Source: Bradyrhizobium forestalis (GTDB taxonomy: Bacteria; Pseudomonadota; Alphaproteobacteria; Rhizobiales; Xanthobacteraceae). From it: a stretch of 64,000 nt of DNA. A model generated the notes under the pieces. That model did no database searches. It saw nothing but the letters and a program-made list of their open reading frames with translations, and was not told the DNA's origin. Made by a program: the position numbers and the translations under genes. Each line of letters opens with the position of its first letter. Position 1 is the first letter of the stretch. Location of the stretch: NCBI RefSeq assembly GCF_002795245.1, contig NZ_PGVG01000005.1:1-64000 (forward strand). Direction: 5' to 3'. Positions 50,901-59,881 of the stretch are shown piece after piece.

Positions 50901-53900
50901 CTCGATCCGAGGATGGTCGTGAGCCTTGCCGGCGGCTGGTCGGGATCGAGATTGAGGAAGGCCGCGCCGACGCGCTGCACCGCGATCATCGCGGCGAGCA
51001 GGTCAGGCCCGCGCTCCGCGAGCAAGGCGACGACGCTCTCGGCGCCAACACCTTCGCGGGCCAGCCAGCGTGCGGCCGACTGGCTGCGGCGCGCCAGCTC
51101 GCGGTAGCTCAGCGACGCGCGGCCGTCCGACACCGCAACGGCGTCCGGTGTCTTCTTTGCCTGGCGGTCGAAGCGTTCGCTTAAGTTGCCGCGTGTGCTG
51201 AAATTGGCCGGCACGCCTCGGCCTTTCGCCAGCAGCCGTTGGCGTTCGGCCTCGGTCAGGAGCGGCAGGCGCGAGATCCGCTGCTCCGGATTGGCGATGA
51301 CGGCCTTGAGCAGCGTCCTGAACTGGCCGGCCAAGCCTTCGATCGTCGCGGCGTCGAACAGATCGGTGGCGTATTCGAAGAAGCCGGTGAAGCGGCCATC
51401 GGCCTCGACCAGTTCGAGCGTGATGTCGAAGCGCGCCACCTTGGGATCGACTTCCAGCCGCCGCGTCGACAGGCCCGGGAAGCGTGCCGTCTCGATCGAG
51501 GCGTTCTGGAGGATGAACATGATCCGGAACAGCGGATTGCCGTCGCTCCGCCGTGGGATCTGGAGCGCGCGCAAGATCTCCTCGATCGGGAGGTCCTGGT
51601 TGCGGTAGGCGTCCAACGTGACCTGCCGCACCCGCCGCAACATCTCGCCGAAGCTCGGATCGCCGCTGAAATCGTTGCGCAGGATCAGGGTGTTGGCGAA
51701 CAGCCCGATCAGGCGCTCGCTCTCGATCTGGTTGCGGTTGGCGATCAGCGAGCCGGTGGCGACATCCTCATGCGAGGTATGACGGAACAACAGGCACTGG
51801 AAGACGGCGAGCAGCGTCATGAACGGTGTGACGCCCTGGTTCTGGCTCAGCGCGTGCAGTTGGCCCGACAGCGTTTTGGAGAATTCGAGATAGTGGCGCG
51901 CGCCGTGACCGCTCCAGACCTCCGGCCGCGGTCGGTCCGTCCGTAGCGGTAGCGTGGTGACGCCGTCGAGCTGCGCCCTCCAATAGTCGAGCTGCTCCTT
52001 CGCCGCCGGCGTCTGCGCCCAGCTCTGCTGCCACAGCGCAAAGTCGCGATACTGGAAGGCAGGCGCAGGCAGGGCGGCCGGGTGCTTCTTGCGCGCCGCG
52101 GCGTAATGGATGGCGAGCTCTTCCCAGAACAGCCGCTGCGACCAGCCGTCGGTGACGAGGTGATGGACGTTGATCACCAGCGCATGGCTGTTCTTGTCGA
52201 ACGACAGCAGTGAGACCTTCAGCGGCGGCTCGCGGGCCAGGTCGAACGGATGTTGCGCGAGCTTGAGCGCCTCGCGCCGGATAACCGCGGGCCGCTTCTC
52301 CGCAGGGCAGGGCTTGAGCTTGATGCGCTCGAACCGCGGCGGCGATGACAGCACAAGCTGTGCCGGCTCGCCGTGGCGTTCGATGACGACCGAGCGCAGC
52401 GCCTCATGGCGCGTGCAGATTGCAGCGAGGCTCGCAGAAAGCGCGGCAACGTCGACCGCGCCATCGAGAAGCGCGACTTCGACGACATTGTAATTGTAGC
52501 GGGTCGGGTCGAGCCGCGAGAGCACGTACATCCGCTGCTGCTGGAATGACAGCGGTGCGTCTGTGCCCGCAGCGCGGCGCCAGGCCGGCAGCGCCGTCTC
52601 GCGCCGGCTTGCGGCAGTCTCAATCCGGACCGCGAGTGCTGCGACGGTGGAGCAATCGAAGATGTCCTCGAACGAGAAGTCGACATGGAAGCGTTCGCGC
52701 AGGCGCGAGCGCATCTGAGTCACCGCGAGCGAGTCCGCACCAAGCGTGAAGACATCCTGGTCGACGCCGACCTGCGGCAGCTCCAGAAGGCCGGCCCAGA
52801 TCTCGGCGAGCTGCGTCTCCAGCGCGTTGCGCGGCAGTCGCGTTTCGCCGGCATCCGCCGTCTCCGCGATCAACCCGGCTAGCGCGTTACGCTTGACCTT
52901 GCCGCTGGCGCCTTTTGGCAGCGCCGCGACGCTGCGAATCAGGCTCGGTATCTTGTAGGCTGCAAGCCGTTTTCGAGCGAACTGGCGCAACTGGTCGGAG
53001 GTCGCTTCGGAATTCGGCCGCAACACCACGACGGCGGCGACGTTCTCGCCGAGCTTTTGGTGCGGAACGGCGAACACGCCGGCCTCGAGCACCGCGGGAT
53101 GGCTGAGCAGAACCTCTTCCACCTCCAGCGGCGAGATCTTCTGCCCGCCGCGGTTGATGACGTCCTTGATGCGTCCGACGATGAAGAGATAGCCGTCGGC
53201 ATCGAGATAGCCGAGGTCGCCGGTCCGGAACCAGCCGTTGCGGAACGCGGCCTCTGTCGCCGCGTCGTCATTGTAGTAGCCGCGGCTCATGTTCGGCCCG
53301 CGCAGCATGATCTCGCCGTGCGCGCCGCTTGCGAGCGTGCGGCCGGCTTCGTCCATGATCGCGATCTCGGGACCTGCGGCGCGGCCGACCGATCCGACCT
53401 TGCGCAGCTCGAACGGATTGGCGGCGATCTGCGAGGCCGCCTCCGTCATCCCGTAGGTCTCGAGCACGGGAACGCCGAACGTCGCCTCCAGCCCTGCGAG
53501 AATCGCTGGCGCGAGCGAGGCCGAGGCCGAGCGGATCACGCGCAGCGACGACGGTCGAGCGCGGTCCGGGTTCGCTTCCGCCGCGGTCAGCAGGGCGCGA
53601 TGAATGGTCGGCACCGCCGTGTACCAGGTCGGTTGCAGCTCCCGCATCCAGCCGAAGAAGGAGGATGCGTCGAAACCGTCGGTGCAGATCACGCTGGAGC
53701 CCGCGGCCAGCGCCGTGAGAAGACCGGAGATCAAGCCATGGGCATGAAACAGCGGAAGGACGTTGAGCAGGCGATCGTGCGACGTGAGCGACAGCACATG
53801 GCCGGCATTGTAAGCGGACAGGCAGACATTGCGCTGGGTCAGCGGTACCATCTTCGGTCGCGCCGCCGTGCCTGACGTCAACAGGATGAACGCATCGTCG

Positions 53901-54439
53901 TCGCCGCGCGTGCCGCCGCCGGCATTCGCCGGCCCGATCGTCGGCGCGATGAACGCGCAGCCACCGAGATCGCCGACCGGCCCCGCCACGAAATCGATCA
54001 CCGCGATATCGAGCGCCCTGGCGACGTCGCGGCTCGCCGAGTTGATGTCGGCCCGGGTCACGAGCGCCGTCAGCTTCAATTCGCTGAAATAGCGTTGCAG
54101 CTCGTCCGCGGTCAGATCGGGATTGACGGGGACGCAGGCGCAGGCTGAGGCGACCGCGACCAATGCCAGCGCACTGTCGGCGCCGCGCGGCAGCGCAACC
54201 GCGATGCGGTCTGCAGGGCCGATGCCGAGTTCACGCAAGCTACGGACCAGTTGCCGGATCGATCCGTCCAGCGCGCCATAGCTGAGGACCGGCCTGCCAG
54301 GGGCGAGGAGTGCGGGCGCCGCCGGTGTCTTGCGGGCGTAAAATTCGAGAAGGCCGCCGATATGCGCAAATATCTTGGTTTCGGCCGCCGTACCGGCTGA
54401 TCCTGCTTCCGCTCCGGATGCAATGTCCGACAACGCCAT
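47996..54439 (-). CDS. Nonribosomal peptide synthetase, A-T-C-A-T-C, no thioesterase
   Basis: This 2147-residue assembly-line enzyme has domains in this order. An acyl-CoA-ligase-like adenylation domain runs about 25-525 (LLTSGTAARPK at 187, TYGMTE at 328, GWFRTGDLG at 402, catalytic Lys 514). A carrier domain follows (LGADS, Ser570). A condensation domain runs about 630-1060 (HHLVTDG at 759). A second adenylation domain runs about 1075-1590 (VYTSGSSGAPKGV at 1237, LYRTGDLA at 1472, Lys 1583). A second carrier follows (LGGHS, Ser1640). A terminal condensation domain runs about 1700-2140 (HHAVVDG at 1841). There is no thioesterase or reductase, so release is probably by condensation with an amine or in trans. 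Neither gene context nor sequence reveals the product. The PPTase downstream fits. Confidence 0.95.
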   Translation of the reverse strand: MALSDIASGAEAGSAGTAAETKIFAHIGGLLEFYARKTPAAPALLAPGRPVLSYGALDGSIRQLVRSLRELGIGPADRIAVALPRGADSALALVAVASACACVPVNPDLTADELQRYFSELKLTALVTRADINSASRDVARALDIAVIDFVAGPVGDLGGCAFIAPTIGPANAGGGTRGDDDAFILLTSGTAARPKMVPLTQRNVCLSAYNAGHVLSLTSHDRLLNVLPLFHAHGLISGLLTALAAGSSVICTDGFDASSFFGWMRELQPTWYTAVPTIHRALLTAAEANPDRARPSSLRVIRSASASLAPAILAGLEATFGVPVLETYGMTEAASQIAANPFELRKVGSVGRAAGPEIAIMDEAGRTLASGAHGEIMLRGPNMSRGYYNDDAATEAAFRNGWFRTGDLGYLDADGYLFIVGRIKDVINRGGQKISPLEVEEVLLSHPAVLEAGVFAVPHQKLGENVAAVVVLRPNSEATSDQLRQFARKRLAAYKIPSLIRSVAALPKGASGKVKRNALAGLIAETADAGETRLPRNALETQLAEIWAGLLELPQVGVDQDVFTLGADSLAVTQMRSRLRERFHVDFSFEDIFDCSTVAALAVRIETAASRRETALPAWRRAAGTDAPLSFQQQRMYVLSRLDPTRYNYNVVEVALLDGAVDVAALSASLAAICTRHEALRSVVIERHGEPAQLVLSSPPRFERIKLKPCPAEKRPAVIRREALKLAQHPFDLAREPPLKVSLLSFDKNSHALVINVHHLVTDGWSQRLFWEELAIHYAAARKKHPAALPAPAFQYRDFALWQQSWAQTPAAKEQLDYWRAQLDGVTTLPLRTDRPRPEVWSGHGARHYLEFSKTLSGQLHALSQNQGVTPFMTLLAVFQCLLFRHTSHEDVATGSLIANRNQIESERLIGLFANTLILRNDFSGDPSFGEMLRRVRQVTLDAYRNQDLPIEEILRALQIPRRSDGNPLFRIMFILQNASIETARFPGLSTRRLEVDPKVARFDITLELVEADGRFTGFFEYATDLFDAATIEGLAGQFRTLLKAVIANPEQRISRLPLLTEAERQRLLAKGRGVPANFSTRGNLSERFDRQAKKTPDAVAVSDGRASLSYRELARRSQSAARWLAREGVGAESVVALLAERGPDLLAAMIAVQRVGAAFLNLDPDQPPARLTTILGSSCARVLLTGRAQSAMVEVLLEPLVERIQVAGLDDALAAGSTKPARALRRAGSSLAYLVYTSGSSGAPKGVMIEQRGLSNHLASLISELGLSARDVIAQTAPQSFVISVWQFLAGPMVGARVHVCGNAIVQDPILLAREIEREGITVIEIVPSLLRVILDRMDEAPMLSAFSKLRLLISTGEPLPVDLCRAWFARCPRVPLINAYGASECSDDVSLHRLTKAPAIATGNVPVGAPLPNTQLYVLDANLQPQPTGVTGELCIGGAGIGRGYINDPAQSRQRFLPDPFSRQPGSRLYRTGDLARRRADGTIECLGRADQQVKVRGYRIELKEIENALAQHPNVRAGIVEPRREASGDIRLIAHIVAEPGSRSSASELREFLKGRLPAHAIPSAFLFLDQMPLNAHGKIDRSALLAPTPPETSGPDAAVPARRFTEKVLSDIWIDLLTVESLGVADNFFDLGGHSLLAGQVMARVARALGVSLPIKTIFEAPTIEALARQVDEAVAAKPHKPAASVPRLAASGPPALSIAQDQMLRIERNLPGLPLFNLPFAFGLQGPLDSAALARAIDDVVRRHETLRTAFAWNGDEPESRIVAPRTLGRVMTVETIGDGHPHNNKRRKALELRKINLLIEQETYSPIDITRAPLLRARLLRLHDDDHVLLLTLHHAVVDGWSIGVLFEELSNRYAALAGYPSVPLLRPPPAFSAVARWQRWWCGTDAARRQAADWTENLRGAGPVFDGESSPGASTGHHPVNIERELIVRLTAFAGQHNCTLFMCLLTGLKAMLLARTGRTDTAVATAMANRAQPDTDRIIGPFENTVIVRTTITPDLSFVQALQRVRQSVLDAHARQELPFNVLADHLEQEGIGPSSLLQVYFTLQNPLRQPLDLPDLATGSIGNIAREGQPVLPIDQTWLSLMLKERPTGITGSCNYKRELLEGRMVGEWMEDLVALLTAAVAQPNAPLGRLLARRAA

Positions 54440-54575
54440 TCCCTTTTGATCCGATTGAGCTATTCTTCCAAGAAGTTAGGGAACGCGTCCAGTCCGAGGT
54501 GAAGTTTGGTCCCCAAAATCTGTGGTTGAGGGACCCTAAAGCCCTTCGACGGAGTGATGGTCGGGCAGAATCACC
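54440..54575. promoter_or_regulatory. Divergent promoter region between NRPS and cyclase-ATPase genes
   Basis: The 136 bp between the NRPS start (minus) and the cyclase start (plus) must hold both promoters. It includes an AT-richer part around 54450-54535 (GATTGAGCTATTCTTCCAAG, AAAATCTGTGG). No clear operator palindrome was seen. Confidence 0.45.
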
Positions 54576-57500
54576 ATGCTGGAGAATGAGCCGGACACGG
54601 GATCGGAAGGCGGGCTGAAGCGCTGGCTCGAAGGTATCGGCCTCGGGCACTACACCGATCTTTTCGTGCAGCACCGTCTCGATCTCGACGTCATGGGGGA
54701 CCTGACCGAATCCGATCTGGTCGAGCTCGGATTGCCGCTCGGCGATCGCAAGCGGCTGCAGCGGGCGATGGCGGCGCTGTTTCGAGCGGAAACGGCGGAG
54801 GCGCCAACAGCGGCGGTGCGTCCGCAAGCACGGGCGGAGGTCGGGGCCGAGCGGCGCCAGCTCACCACCATGTTCTGCGACATGGTGGATTCCACCTCGC
54901 TTTCCGCGCAGTTCGATCCGGAAGACGTCCGCGACATGATCGCTGGCTTTCGCGAAACCTGCGTCCGCGTGGTCAAGCAGTACGAGGGCTTTGCCGCCCG
55001 TTTCGTCGGCGACGGTATCCTGGTCTATTTCGGCTATCCGACCGCACATGAGGACGATGCTGAGCGTGCGGTGCGCGCCGGGCTCGAGATCGTGCGGGTG
55101 CTGTCGACGGCGCACGCGGTCGAGCCGCGGGGCGCGCTCAGCCATTCACCCGCCGTCCGCATCGGGATCGCGACCGGCCTCGTCGTGGTCGGCGACCTCG
55201 TCGGGCAAGGCACCGAAGAACGCGACTCCGCGGTTGGAGAAACCGTCAATCTCGCGGCGCGCCTGCAAGCCCTGGCGCCGCCCAACGGCGTGGTGATCTC
55301 CGCTTCGACGCAGTCTCTGCTGAAGGGGAAGTTCGACTACCGCAATCTCGGTGTCCATGCGCTGAAGGGCATTGCGGAGAAGGCGCAGGCCTGGCACGTG
55401 GTGCGCGCCTCGCGGGTGGAGACCCGCTTCGCCGCCGCCATGGGCACGCGCCTGACGCCGCTCGTCAACCGCGAGGAGGAGATCGCGCTGTTGATGGGAC
55501 GCTGGCAGCAGGCCAAGGACGGCGACGGCCAGGTCGTGGTCAAGTTCGGCGAGCCCGGCATCGGCAAGTCGCGCATCATCCAGGAAATCTTCGAGCGGAT
55601 ATCCGGCGACCGCCATGGACAAGTCTCGCTCCAGTGCTCGCCTTACTACACCTCCACGGCGTTCCATCCGTTCGTCGAGCAGCTCAAATTCTCCCTCGGC
55701 CTCGATCGCGAGGATCCGTCAGCGCTGTCGCTGGCGGGCCTCGAGACCGCGATTGCCGCCGCTCATGGCGACATCGAGCAGGTCGCGCCGCTGTTTGCCG
55801 CGCTGCTGTCGATACCGACCGGAGACCGCTATCCGCCGCTCGAACTGTCGCCGCAGCAGCAGAAGGATGCGACCGTTGCGGCGCTGGTGAACCATTTCCT
55901 CGGCCTTGCGCGCGAGATGCCGCTGGTGATCGCGTTCGAGGATCTGCACTGGATCGACCCGACCTCCCGCGAGGTGATCGATCTCCTGGTCGACCGGGCG
56001 CAGAACCGGCCGATGCTGGTCATCATGACCGCGCGCTCGGAGTTCCAGCCGAGCTGGAACGCGCATTCACACATCACCACCCTGGTCCTCAACCGCCTGA
56101 GCCGGCAGCTCCGCACGACGCTGGTCGAGCGTGTCGCGGGACGCGAGTTGCCCAAGGAGGTCGTCGAGGAGATCATCGTCAAGACCGACGGCGTGCCGCT
56201 GTTCCTGGAAGAACTGACCAAGACGGTTCTCGAATCCAACCTCCTGACCGAGCGGCACGGGCGCTATGTGCTGTCGGGACCGTGGCGGCAGCTCGCAATC
56301 CCGGCAACCCTGACCGATTCTCTGATGGCGCGGCTCGATCGGATGGGGCCGTTCAAGCGGATCGCGCAGATCGGCGCCACGATCGGCCGCGAGTTCTCCT
56401 ACGAGACGCTGCATGCCGTCGCCGATACGCCGGCCGAGCAGATCGAGGCGGCACTCAATCATCTGGAGGAGGCGGGGCTGATCATGCGCCGCGGCCATCC
56501 GCCGGACGCGCTCTACTCCTTCAAGCATGTGATGATCCAGAACGCCGCGCATGCGAGCCTGTTGCACAGCGAGCGGCGCAAGCTGCATTCCCGCATCGCC
56601 CAGGTGCTCGCCGAGATGTATCCGGAGAAGACCGAGCGCGAACCGGAGCTGCTCGCCCATCACCTGACCGAATCCGGCCAGAGCGAGGGTGCCGCCAGCT
56701 TTTGGCTCAAGGCCGGCAAGCAGGCTGCCAGGAGTGGCGCCAATCTGGAGGCGATCGGCCATCTGCGCCGCGGCCTCAGCGTCGTGCAGGCCAATGCCCG
56801 CATGCAGGGCGCGGACGAGATGGAGCTCGAGCTGCGCATCGCGCTGGGTAATGCGCTGATCGCCGCCAAGGGCTATGCCGTGCAGGAGGTCGAGGAGAAC
56901 TACATCCGCGCGCTGGAGCTCGGCCATCAGCTCGATGATGACGAAAAGGTCTTCGCTGCGACTCGCGGGCTCTGGGTGTGCCACTTCATCCGCGCCGATC
57001 TCACACGCGCGCACGATCTCAGCGTCGAGCTGTTGAAGTTCGCCAAGCGCGAGCGGCTGAACGACCGGACGCAGCCGGCGCAGCAGACCGGCTATCTGAT
57101 CGAGGCGCACCGCGCCATCGCGATGACCATGCTCTATCGCGGCCGCTTCGCAGCCTCGCAGCACCATTTGCATCGCTGCATCAACCTGTTCAGCCCCGAT
57201 CTGCACTCCGACCTGATGGAGCGCCACGGCATCGACCCCGGCGTCGTCTCGCTGTCTTATCTCGGCTACCTCCTGTGGTTCCTCGGTCGGCCCGACGCGG
57301 CGCGCCAGCACAGCGAGCAGGCGATCGCGAATGCGGAGAAGATCCGTCACCCCTTCACCCTCGCGTTCGCGCTCGTGTTCGGGGCATATCTCTGTCAGCA
57401 TTTGCGCGACGTCGAGGGCACGCGCGACCATGCCAACCGCGCCATGATCATCTCCACCGAGCACAATTTCCTGCACTGGAAGCAGCAGGCGACGATCCTG

Positions 57501-58040
57501 CGCGGCTGGGCGCTGGCTCAGCTCGGCGAAGCCGACGAGGGTCTCAGCCAGATGCGCTTCGGCCTCGACGAGTACGAGGCGATGGATTCCTGGCTCGCCG
57601 GCTGCTGGTTTCGCTGCCTGCTCGCGGAAACCTACGCCAAGCTCGGCATGCGCGACGCCGCCTTGCGCGCGCTCGACGGTGCGCTCGCGACGGCAAGACG
57701 GACCGGCGATCACTCTTATCTCGCCGAGGTCTATCGCCTGCAAGGCGAGATCACGCTGTCGGGTGGCGACCCGGCCGCGGTACAGGAGGCCGAGGACCTG
57801 TTCGGCCTGTCGCTCGATATCGCACGCAAGCAGGGTGCGCTGTCCTGGGAGCTTCGCACCGCCGTCAGTCTCGCGCGCCTGTCGCATGAATCCGGCAAGC
57901 GCGAGCACGCAAGTCTCCTGCTCATACCGATCGTGAACAAATTCAGCGAAGGTTTCTACACCCCAGACCTGAAGCAGGCGATGCAGCTCGTCAACGAGCT
58001 CGGGACGGACACGCCCGTTCGCGAGCAGGCCGATCTGTGA
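54576..58040 (+). CDS. SAM domain-class III cyclase-AAA ATPase-TPR regulatory protein
   Basis: The 1154-residue protein has a SAM domain (about 12-70, LKRWLEGIGLGHYTDLFVQH). A class III nucleotide cyclase domain follows (about 95-265; metal-binding Asp102 in FCDMVDST and Asp146 in VGDGILVYFG, and NLAARLQ). Next comes an AAA/STAND-type ATPase module (Walker A GEPGIGKS at 325-332; Walker B-like VIAFEDLHWID). The C-terminal half (about 700-1150) consists of TPR-like helical repeats. The SAM-cyclase-ATPase-TPR arrangement is known among rhizobial class III cyclases, where cAMP output is assumed. It is followed after 1 bp by a methyltransferase gene and is divergent from the NRPS. Confidence 0.9.
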   Translation: MLENEPDTGSEGGLKRWLEGIGLGHYTDLFVQHRLDLDVMGDLTESDLVELGLPLGDRKRLQRAMAALFRAETAEAPTAAVRPQARAEVGAERRQLTTMFCDMVDSTSLSAQFDPEDVRDMIAGFRETCVRVVKQYEGFAARFVGDGILVYFGYPTAHEDDAERAVRAGLEIVRVLSTAHAVEPRGALSHSPAVRIGIATGLVVVGDLVGQGTEERDSAVGETVNLAARLQALAPPNGVVISASTQSLLKGKFDYRNLGVHALKGIAEKAQAWHVVRASRVETRFAAAMGTRLTPLVNREEEIALLMGRWQQAKDGDGQVVVKFGEPGIGKSRIIQEIFERISGDRHGQVSLQCSPYYTSTAFHPFVEQLKFSLGLDREDPSALSLAGLETAIAAAHGDIEQVAPLFAALLSIPTGDRYPPLELSPQQQKDATVAALVNHFLGLAREMPLVIAFEDLHWIDPTSREVIDLLVDRAQNRPMLVIMTARSEFQPSWNAHSHITTLVLNRLSRQLRTTLVERVAGRELPKEVVEEIIVKTDGVPLFLEELTKTVLESNLLTERHGRYVLSGPWRQLAIPATLTDSLMARLDRMGPFKRIAQIGATIGREFSYETLHAVADTPAEQIEAALNHLEEAGLIMRRGHPPDALYSFKHVMIQNAAHASLLHSERRKLHSRIAQVLAEMYPEKTEREPELLAHHLTESGQSEGAASFWLKAGKQAARSGANLEAIGHLRRGLSVVQANARMQGADEMELELRIALGNALIAAKGYAVQEVEENYIRALELGHQLDDDEKVFAATRGLWVCHFIRADLTRAHDLSVELLKFAKRERLNDRTQPAQQTGYLIEAHRAIAMTMLYRGRFAASQHHLHRCINLFSPDLHSDLMERHGIDPGVVSLSYLGYLLWFLGRPDAARQHSEQAIANAEKIRHPFTLAFALVFGAYLCQHLRDVEGTRDHANRAMIISTEHNFLHWKQQATILRGWALAQLGEADEGLSQMRFGLDEYEAMDSWLAGCWFRCLLAETYAKLGMRDAALRALDGALATARRTGDHSYLAEVYRLQGEITLSGGDPAAVQEAEDLFGLSLDIARKQGALSWELRTAVSLARLSHESGKREHASLLLIPIVNKFSEGFYTPDLKQAMQLVNELGTDTPVREQADL

Positions 58041-58041
58041 C

Positions 58042-58836
58042 ATGAGCGATCTTGCCGCCACGCGAGCGCGCTATGTGGAGTTGATTGCCCGGCGCGAGCG
58101 GATTGCCTCGAAGCGCCTGCTCGCCGCGCTTGCCGCCGTTCCGCGCGAGGATTTTCTGCCAAGCGGACCCTGGCGCATCAAGAGCGAGACGGCGCGCAGC
58201 TATCGCCTGACGCCCAACGCAGATCCCGTTCATCTCTACGACAATGTGCTGGTCGCGATCGACGCACGCCGCAAGCTCGACACCGGCCTGCCGAGCCTGT
58301 GGGCGCATTTCATCGACATGCTCGATGTCAGGGAGAAGGACCGTGTCGTGCAGATCGGCTGCGGACTGGGTTATTTCTCCGCGGTGCTGTCGAAGATGGT
58401 TGGCCCAAAAGGCAGCGTGCATGCGATCGAATGCGACGAGCGGCTTGCGGCCCGAGCGGCGAGCTGCTTGCGCGGCTATGGTAACGTCAGGGTCGTCAAC
58501 GGCGACGGATGCAAGGACGTCGGCAAACCCGCCGACGTGATCATCGTCCATGCCGGCTTTTCGCAGCCGCACCCGATCTGGCTGCACTCGCTCCGTCCGC
58601 GCGGTCGCCTGCTGGTGCCGTTGACCCAGCGGGACCGCGAGGGCGCGGCGATCAGGATCGCGCGCAAGGGCAGGGGGTTCGAAGCCGAGGCGGTGCAGCA
58701 GATCCGGATCTTCCCCGGCCAGGGCCGCGGCGTGACCGCGCTCGACGACCGCGTCGCCGACTGGTGGCAGCGCGCCTCGGCCCTGGCACCGCTGCGCTTT
58801 CGCGGCCTCGCGCAGGGGCTGCCGTCGGATGGCTAA
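58042..58836 (+). CDS. Protein-L-isoaspartate methyltransferase-like SAM methyltransferase
   Basis: The 264-residue protein resembles PIMT (Pcm). The N-terminal helix is followed by VPREDFLP, the region LYDNVLVAIDARRKLDTGLPSLWAHFIDML, and the SAM motif VVQIGCGLGYFSAVLSKMVG. The usual PIMT motif (S-I-S-Q-P near substrate binding) is only loosely matched here, so a related small-molecule or protein methyltransferase is possible. It starts 1 bp after the cyclase-ATPase stop codon, which shows cotranscription. Confidence 0.82.
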   Translation: MSDLAATRARYVELIARRERIASKRLLAALAAVPREDFLPSGPWRIKSETARSYRLTPNADPVHLYDNVLVAIDARRKLDTGLPSLWAHFIDMLDVREKDRVVQIGCGLGYFSAVLSKMVGPKGSVHAIECDERLAARAASCLRGYGNVRVVNGDGCKDVGKPADVIIVHAGFSQPHPIWLHSLRPRGRLLVPLTQRDREGAAIRIARKGRGFEAEAVQQIRIFPGQGRGVTALDDRVADWWQRASALAPLRFRGLAQGLPSDG

Positions 58837-58930
58837 TGCTTCGTTTCATTTTACCTTGATTCCGATCGTGAGTTTCCAATCTCTCCGCGCGCAGCTATGA
58901 GTGCGGCCTGATCGCCATTCGAGCGCGCCC

Positions 58931-59881
58931 ATGCATTCCGTTGCACTGCTGACCGCCAGCTACGCCAAGGATATCGAACGCTTTTCGCTGCTCAGCGAGA
59001 GCATCGACGCCTGGCTGACGGGATACACGCGGCATTATGTTCTCGTTAACGATGAGGATGTGCCGCTGTTCGCGCGCTTCGCTTCCGACAAGCGGGTCAT
59101 CGTCCCGGCCTCGCGCTATCTGCCCAAATGGCTGTTCGCGCTGCCGCCGGCGCTCCAGTTCATCAGCAAGCGCCGCGTCTGGCTGTCGCTGCTGTCGTCG
59201 CCGGTGCACGGCTGGCACATCCAGCAGATCCTGAAGATCGCCGGCGTCCTCAACGCGCCGGAGCAGCGCGTCTGCATCCTGGATTCGGACAATCTGTTCT
59301 TTCGCGAATTCGACGTCGGCCAATATGCCGGCGCCGAGACGACGCCGCTGTTCGTCACGCGCGAGGCGATCGGCGCCGATCACCCGTTGCATGGCCTCTG
59401 GCTGCGCACCGTCGATCAGCTTCTGGGCATCAAGGAGCGCTCGTTCCCGGCGGACGATTATGTCGGCAATGCGCTGGTCTGGGACAAGGACACGGCCCGG
59501 GCGATGACCGACGCGATCAAGTCGGCGACGGGCTTGAGCTGGGCTCTGGCGCTGTGCCGGAAGAAGAAATTCTCCGAATATCTGCTTTACGGAAACTTCG
59601 TCGCGACCTCGCCGGAACATCTGGCGAGGCACCGGATCACCGAAGACAGCATCGCGGTCTCGCACTGGGACGACACGCCCCTCGACCGCCCCGCCATCGA
59701 AGCGATGATGCGCACGGCCTCGCCCGAGCGGGTCGCGCTTTGCATCCAGTCCTATTCCTCGACCTCGATCGACGACATCCGCGACGTGTTCCGTCTCTCC
59801 TCGCGCGATCGTCGCAGCCCGAGCCTGGCGCCGGACCACATGGACGACGCGGCCGCGTTCGAAACGCCGAAGACACGCTAA
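58931..59881 (+). CDS. DUF6492-like putative glycosyltransferase
   Basis: From the ATG at 58931 the 316-residue product starts MHSVALLTASYAKDIERFSLLSESID. It contains a DxD-like motif in VCILDSDNLFF (about residue 110) and SFPADDYVGNALVWDKD later, which look like a GT-A glycosyltransferase-type fold. It resembles DUF6492 proteins found near rhizobial polysaccharide genes. Function is not established. It lies 94 bp after the methyltransferase and is followed by a repeat element. Confidence 0.62.
   Translation: MHSVALLTASYAKDIERFSLLSESIDAWLTGYTRHYVLVNDEDVPLFARFASDKRVIVPASRYLPKWLFALPPALQFISKRRVWLSLLSSPVHGWHIQQILKIAGVLNAPEQRVCILDSDNLFFREFDVGQYAGAETTPLFVTREAIGADHPLHGLWLRTVDQLLGIKERSFPADDYVGNALVWDKDTARAMTDAIKSATGLSWALALCRKKKFSEYLLYGNFVATSPEHLARHRITEDSIAVSHWDDTPLDRPAIEAMMRTASPERVALCIQSYSSTSIDDIRDVFRLSSRDRRSPSLAPDHMDDAAAFETPKTR

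Noticed and set aside
56067..58061. 664-codon minus-strand frame antisense to the cyclase-ATPase
   Set aside because: It is opposite to a gene with clear SAM, cyclase and Walker motifs; composition is a mirror artefact.
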